From: Deltaproteobacteria bacterium
GTDB lineage: Bacteria; Desulfobacterota; Desulfobacteria; Desulfobacterales; ETH-SRB1
Length of the DNA stretch: 11,443 bases
Direction: 5' to 3'
NCBI GenBank assembly: GCA_019314185.1
Contig: JAFCZU010000127.1
Coordinates: 1-11,443, forward strand
Numbering within the stretch: the stretch's first letter is position 1; each line of letters opens with the position of its first letter. A model generated the notes under the pieces. It made no database searches. It had not been told where the DNA came from and saw only the letters and a list, made by a program, of their open reading frames with translations. Both the position numbers and the translations under genes were made by a program. This document shows positions 8,641 through 11,443 of this stretch, one piece after another.

Positions 8641-8928
8641 GTTAATGATATGGAAAGAGGAGTATTTCCCTCAACAATAAGCGGAAAATTACACAATACC
8701 ATTATTGCGTTGTTTTTAGAACTGTGTGAAGTTATAAGAAAGGAAAACGGTATAAGCCGTGTTGCGTTAAGCGGAGGAGTATTCCAGAACTCGATAATTT
8801 TGTCCGGTTTAATAAAAGGGCTTAAGCAAAGAGGTTTTCAGGTTATAACACACAGTTTTGTCCCGGCCAACGACGAGGGAATTTCTCTTGGCCAGGCAGT
8901 GATTGCGGCCGCGGCCTGTAATGGTTGA
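8641..8928 (+). pseudogene. hypF: HypF C-terminal fragment (carbamoyltransferase, [NiFe]-hydrogenase maturation)
   Basis: HypF makes the carbamoyl-derived thiocyanate on HypE, the source of the cyanide ligands of [NiFe] hydrogenases. Only the extreme C terminus is here. The visible pieces are ISGKLHNTII, the hallmark VALSGGVFQNS, a GFQVITHSFVPANDEG stretch matching the usual PPNDGG region, and SLGQAVIAAA. This is about 95 codons of a protein normally near 750 residues. An in-frame stop lies at 8638-8640, and upstream sequence belongs to an IS remnant on the other strand. The acylphosphatase, zinc-finger, YrdC and most Kae1-like regions are therefore gone. No other hyp or hydrogenase genes are near. 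The fragment has no convincing ribosome binding site at 8650 and is presumably non-functional. Confidence 0.85.
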
Positions 8929-8952
8929 AATAAGTTTAAAGTGACTAAACAT

Positions 8953-8972
8953 GACTTTTTACGAGTTAATCA
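8953..8972 (-). repeat. Degenerate copy E of the 20-base repeat
   Basis: The plus strand reads GACTTTTTACGAGTTAATCA. The first 12 bases and the last four match the reverse of copies A and C, and only the four bases between differ. It lies 24 bases after the hypF stub and upstream of the next gene. Confidence 0.6.
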
Positions 8973-8980
8973 AAAACGAA

Positions 8981-9010
8981 TTGTAGAATTTGTAAGGCAT
9001 ATTATATAAA
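8981..9010 (+). promoter_or_regulatory. Possible sigma-70-type promoter for the nucleotidyltransferase-TPM-lemA cluster
   Basis: TTGTAG (8981-8986) could be a -35 element and TATAAA (9005-9010) a -10 element, 18 bases apart, about 16 bases before the start codon at 9026. That is close for a leader but leaves room for the AGGAGG at 9016-9021. The match is only moderate in AT-rich DNA, so this is a suggestion. Confidence 0.3.
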
Positions 9011-9025
9011 GTCTTAGGAGGTTTT

Positions 9026-9763
9026 ATGAATAATCTGAACATAAAGGAAGAGGCTGCGGCTAAATTTAAACCTTTTATGGATGTTGTATTAAACAATTAC
9101 AAGAACAAGCTCCATTCAATTTATGTTACAGGCAGCGCTTTGACTGAAGATTTCAATTCCGGTGTTTCGGATATCAATTCTATCCTTGTTCTCAATAATA
9201 TAGATTTGAAATTTCTTGAAGATTTTGCGCTTCTTGGAAAGAAGTTTGGGAAAAAACAGATTTCTTCTCCTCTTATTATGACTCCGGAGTATATTCTTAG
9301 CTCCCTTGATGTTTTCCCGCTCGAATTTCTGACAATAAAGATAGTTCATAAAACCGTTTTCGGCGAGGACATCTTTAATGATCTTAAAATTAAAAGTTCT
9401 GATCTCAGGCGCCAGTGCGAACGTGAACTAAAAGTCAGATTAGTTGGACTCAGACAGGGATACCTTTCCTCTACCGGAAACCGGAAACTTCTTTCAGAGC
9501 TGTTTATTAGTTCCTTTTCAGGATATATTCCGCTTTTCAGAGGCATAATTGTTCTTTTTGAAAAACCGGCGCCGAGAGAAAATGAGGAAGTACTGTCAAC
9601 TCTGCAGGAACTGTCCGGCGTCAACACCGGTGTATTCAGGACGGTTTTACAAGCCAGGAAAAATAAAACAAAACTTTCTATTGAAGCTCTTAACTCAATA
9701 TTTGAAGATTATTACAAAGCTATCGAGAAGCTGGGAGATATTACAGATGAAATTAAAGTATAA
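9026..9763 (+). CDS. Nucleotidyltransferase-like protein (Pol beta superfamily fold)
   Basis: This 245-residue cytosolic protein starts at an ATG five bases after a perfect AGGAGG. Its N-terminal part carries the Pol-beta nucleotidyltransferase signature: VTGSALTEDF with Gly36-Ser37, then SDINSIL. In active enzymes the second motif is D-x-D, but here it is Asp49-Ile-Asn51, so one metal-binding aspartate is replaced by asparagine. A later SLDVFPLEFLTIK...VFGEDIF segment (about 90-113) resembles the matching part of uncharacterised nucleotidyltransferase-domain proteins. The C-terminal half is predicted helical and has no motif I recognise. The substrate is unknown, and the asparagine makes reduced or lost catalysis possible. 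It overlaps the next gene by 17 bases, implying translational coupling. No HEPN partner is adjacent, so a MNT-HEPN toxin-antitoxin role is not supported. Confidence 0.72.
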   Translation: MNNLNIKEEAAAKFKPFMDVVLNNYKNKLHSIYVTGSALTEDFNSGVSDINSILVLNNIDLKFLEDFALLGKKFGKKQISSPLIMTPEYILSSLDVFPLEFLTIKIVHKTVFGEDIFNDLKIKSSDLRRQCERELKVRLVGLRQGYLSSTGNRKLLSELFISSFSGYIPLFRGIIVLFEKPAPRENEEVLSTLQELSGVNTGVFRTVLQARKNKTKLSIEALNSIFEDYYKAIEKLGDITDEIKV

Positions 9764-10511
9764 TTCGATCGCCCTTCTTTTAAGTCTGTGTTTATTTCTT
9801 TTGCCGGCGTCTTTTTCACATGCTGTCAGCATACCGGAAACTCCAGGCAGCCATGTTGTTGATCTTGCGGGAATTATTGATAACTCTACCGAGGTTAAAC
9901 TCAATCAATATCTGAAAGAACTCGAACAAAAGACAACAGCACAGCTTGCCATTCTTACCATCAAGAGTCTCGAAGGAGAATCGATTGAAGATTTATCAAT
10001 AACCGTGGCTCATGATCGATGGAAACTCGGCCAAAAAGGAAAAGACAATGGAATTTTACTGCTGGTTTCTTACAGGGAAAGAAAATACAGAATTGAAGTC
10101 GGTTACGGCCTCGAGGGCGTGATTCCAGACAGCCTGGCCGGAAGCATCGGCCGTTCTTATCTTGTTCCTTTTCTTAGAAAGGGTGATTATTCAAACGGTA
10201 TTTTTGCCGCTGCCGCAGTAATGGCAAATTTGATTGCCGAGGACTCCGGAGTAAAGATAACCGGAATGCCGGAATTAAAACGCACCGTTCAACAGACAGG
10301 AAAAGACAAACCCCCCGGTATTTTTGGCACTATAATGTCGCTGTTTTTTCTTGTAATTCTTGTAATTCTGTTTATAAAAAATCCAAAACTCTTTCTTATG
10401 TTCTTTCTTCTATCAGCAATGGGCGGAAGGCGTGGTTCCTGGGGGGGCGGAGGCGGTTTCGGTGGCGGGGGCGGCGGTTTCGGCGGAGGCGGCGCTTCGG
10501 GAGGCTGGTAG
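9747..10511 (+). CDS. TPM-domain (YgcG/psb32 type) secreted membrane-anchored protein
   Basis: The start is ATG at 9747, preceded by GGGAG (9733-9737); it gives a classic signal peptide (MKLKYNS, a leucine-rich core, then PASFSHA with likely cleavage after Ala26). An upstream start at 9549 would put the signal peptide 66 residues inside the protein. The mature part begins VVDLAGIID and continues through the TPM domain (about residues 34-155), with QLAILTIKSLEGESIEDLS, DNGILLLVS, YRIEVGYGLEGVIPDS and the FLRKGDYSNGI stretch. A transmembrane segment follows (about 184-215). The 254-residue protein ends in a glycine-rich tail closing with GGASGGW, typical of this family. Part of the family has been linked to photosystem II repair or phosphatase activity; bacterial roles are unclear. 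Pairing with lemA is a recurrent arrangement, suggesting an envelope function. The gene overlaps the upstream gene by 17 bases. Confidence 0.88.
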   Translation: MKLKYNSIALLLSLCLFLLPASFSHAVSIPETPGSHVVDLAGIIDNSTEVKLNQYLKELEQKTTAQLAILTIKSLEGESIEDLSITVAHDRWKLGQKGKDNGILLLVSYRERKYRIEVGYGLEGVIPDSLAGSIGRSYLVPFLRKGDYSNGIFAAAAVMANLIAEDSGVKITGMPELKRTVQQTGKDKPPGIFGTIMSLFFLVILVILFIKNPKLFLMFFLLSAMGGRRGSWGGGGGFGGGGGGFGGGGASGGW

Positions 10512-10624
10512 TTTTATATTTTGTAAGACTTTAGCTTTTTGAAAAAATTCAATCTTGCGAACCTGTTTTGAACCGCAGAATTATCAAAGTGCTAAATTGT
10601 TACAATATTTTCATGGAGGATTTT

Positions 10625-11200
10625 ATGTCAAAATCGTTAAAAACAATTCTTATAATTGCAGGCGCTGTTTTACTTATTGGTATTCTTGTAGCAGGAAGGC
10701 TTATCGGAGGTTATAATACAGTCATTGCAATGGATGAAAATGTCAAGGGTAAGTGGGCTCAGGTTGAAAACCAGCTCAAGCGGAGATTTGACCTCATTCC
10801 GAATCTGATTGAAACGGTTAAAGGCTATGCAAAACACGAGAAAGAACTGTTTGAAAATATCGCGGAGGCCAGGACAAAATACTTCCAGGCAAAAACCGTA
10901 AAAGATAAAGTCGAAAGCGCAAACCGTCTTGAAGGCACACTCTCAAGACTTCTTTTTCTTCAGGAAAGATACCCGGAGCTTAAGGCAAACCAGTCCTTTC
11001 TAAAGCTTCAGGACAGTCTCGAAGGCACTGAAAATAGAATTGCGGTTGAACGAAAGAGATATAACGATGCAGTTCAGGGTTTAAACACATATATCCGGAC
11101 ATTTTTTGGAAGATTATATGCGGGATTTGCCGGGGTTTCTAAAGCTGAGTATTATGAAATTCCAGAAGCTGAGAAGGCTGTGCCTAAAGTAAAATTTTGA
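10625..11200 (+). CDS. lemA: LemA family protein
   Basis: LemA proteins are small envelope proteins with one N-terminal membrane helix and a long helical domain; their biochemical role is unknown. This one has 191 residues. The ATG at 10625 follows GGAGG (10615-10619) by five bases, better supported than the farther ATG at 10568. The helix is TILIIAGAVLLIGILVAG (about 6-23). The family core is clear: NTVIAMDENVKGKWAQVENQLKRRFDLIPNLIETVKGYAKHE, an RLLFLQERYPELKANQSFLKLQDSLEGTENRIAVERKRYNDAV helix pair, then the terminal VPKVKF. Long helices with charged heptads suggest a coiled-coil bundle. The stop TGA (11198-11200) is the first three bases of a 20-base repeat copy. It follows the TPM gene by 113 bases, probably in the same transcription unit; no separate promoter is obvious in that gap. 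Confidence 0.95.
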   Translation: MSKSLKTILIIAGAVLLIGILVAGRLIGGYNTVIAMDENVKGKWAQVENQLKRRFDLIPNLIETVKGYAKHEKELFENIAEARTKYFQAKTVKDKVESANRLEGTLSRLLFLQERYPELKANQSFLKLQDSLEGTENRIAVERKRYNDAVQGLNTYIRTFFGRLYAGFAGVSKAEYYEIPEAEKAVPKVKF

Positions 11201-11217
11201 TGGCGTCGTGAAAAAAC
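11198..11217 (+). repeat. Dispersed repeat, copy D (lemA 3' end)
   Basis: This copy begins TGATGGCGTCGTG followed by an A run, so the first 12 bases match copies A and C and the remainder has diverged. The first three bases are the stop codon of lemA. The repeat lies 11 bases before the heptamer array at 11229. Confidence 0.7.
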
Positions 11218-11228
11218 GAATTCATCAG

Positions 11229-11314
11229 GTGTTAAGTGCAAAGTGTTAGGTGTTAGGTTAAAGCAATTGTCTGTTTTATCATACCCTTAACACTTAACAC
11301 CTAACACTTGACAC
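11229..11314. repeat. Facing GTGTTAG heptamer arrays forming a long inverted repeat after lemA
   Basis: The left array has four heptamers: GTGTTAA, GTGCAAA, GTGTTAG, GTGTTAG (11229-11256). The right array is the same unit on the other strand, CTTAACA, CTTAACA, CCTAACA, CTTGACA (11286-11313). AAGTGTTAGGTGTTA (11241-11255) pairs perfectly with 11295-11309, a 15-base stem with a 39-base loop. It lies between convergent lemA and the right-edge gene and could act as a transcription end signal or RNA-stabilising hairpin. No clear T run follows, so a standard terminator is not claimed. Confidence 0.85.
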
Positions 11315-11335
11315 AGTTTGCAAATAGCATTTTTT

Positions 11336-11352
11336 GACTTTTTATGATATCA
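11336..11352 (-). repeat. Degenerate relative F of the 20-base repeat at the right-edge gene stop
   Basis: The minus strand reads TGATATCATAAAAAGTC. The outer TGAT and the TAAAAAGTC block match the consensus, but the middle is shorter and different. The TAA inside it is the stop codon of the right-edge gene, repeating the arrangement of copies A and B. The similarity is weak and could be chance. Confidence 0.35.
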
Positions 11353-11443
11353 AATCATAATCCATAATCATTGGTCCCCGCATGATAAGTTCAATTGACT
11401 GTTCAGATGTTAAGGCGGCTGATGGAAATATTTCTATAAGCGC
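11342..11443 (-). CDS. Unidentified protein, C-terminal 33 residues only
   Basis: On the minus strand an open frame enters from beyond the right edge and ends at a TAA (11342-11344). It contains ALIEIFPSAALTSEQ, then a SIELIMRGPM stretch and ends MDYDLIS. Composition and lack of stops look protein-like, but 33 codons are too few to be sure, and I do not recognise the family. The gene would be convergent with lemA, with the heptamer hairpin between them. Confidence 0.4.
   Translation of the reverse strand, partial: ALIEIFPSAALTSEQSIELIMRGPMIMDYDLIS

Noticed and set aside
9549..9746. N-terminal extension of the TPM protein from a start at 9549
   Set aside because: It would place a perfect signal peptide in the interior and overlap over 200 bases of the well-supported upstream gene. 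The ATG at 9747 has a ribosome binding site.
9026..9763. MNT-type antitoxin of a HEPN/MNT pair
   Set aside because: No HEPN gene (R-x4-6-H motif) is adjacent. The neighbours are a secreted TPM protein and a hypF stub, and the length is greater than usual for MNT antitoxins.

Overview
The window looks like a piece of an anaerobic, moderately low-GC bacterial chromosome, most likely a sulfate-reducer-type deltaproteobacterium (Desulfobacterota). That placement is an inference. It rests on an adenosylcobalamin-dependent (class II) ribonucleotide reductase, a RecB/RecD pair, a fragment of the [NiFe]-hydrogenase maturation factor HypF, and a nucleotidyltransferase-like/TPM/LemA cluster. No rRNA, tRNA or CRISPR was seen.

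Layout. (1) Positions 2-1930, plus strand: the 3' part of a class II ribonucleotide reductase gene (nrdJ), cut by the left edge. (2) Positions 2119-7703, minus strand: recB followed by recD, convergent with nrdJ. RecB keeps all its helicase and nuclease motifs. recD is broken: about 11 bases are missing exactly inside the Walker A (P-loop) codons, so it is frameshifted into two pieces. No recC lies upstream. (3) Positions about 7835-8640: a remnant of an IS3-family insertion sequence (minus strand). It keeps the whole DDE core, but orfA and the start of orfB are lost. It abuts a roughly 95-codon 3' stub of hypF (plus strand), so this is a rearrangement scar. (4) Positions 9026-11200, plus strand: a Pol-beta-type nucleotidyltransferase-like protein, a secreted and membrane-anchored TPM-domain protein with a glycine-rich tail, and LemA. 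This is probably one envelope-related transcription unit. (5) Positions 11342-11443, minus strand: the last 33 codons of an unidentified gene running off the right edge.

The unexpected structure is a dispersed 20-base element, TGATGGCGTCGTAAAAAGTC and variants, found at gene edges. Its TAA is the stop codon of both recD and recB, giving both proteins the same Met-Ala-Ser tail. A variant supplies the TGA of lemA, and a degenerate relative coincides with the stop of the right-edge gene. An inverted copy overlaps the recB start region. At two places it sits next to tandem GTGTTAG heptamers: once between recB and recD, where a ribosome binding site would be expected, and once after lemA, where two heptamer arrays face each other and can form a long hairpin.

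Taken together, the window shows a housekeeping gene, a decaying RecBCD locus, an IS-linked junction and an intact envelope cluster, with small repeats inserted at nearly every 3' gene end.
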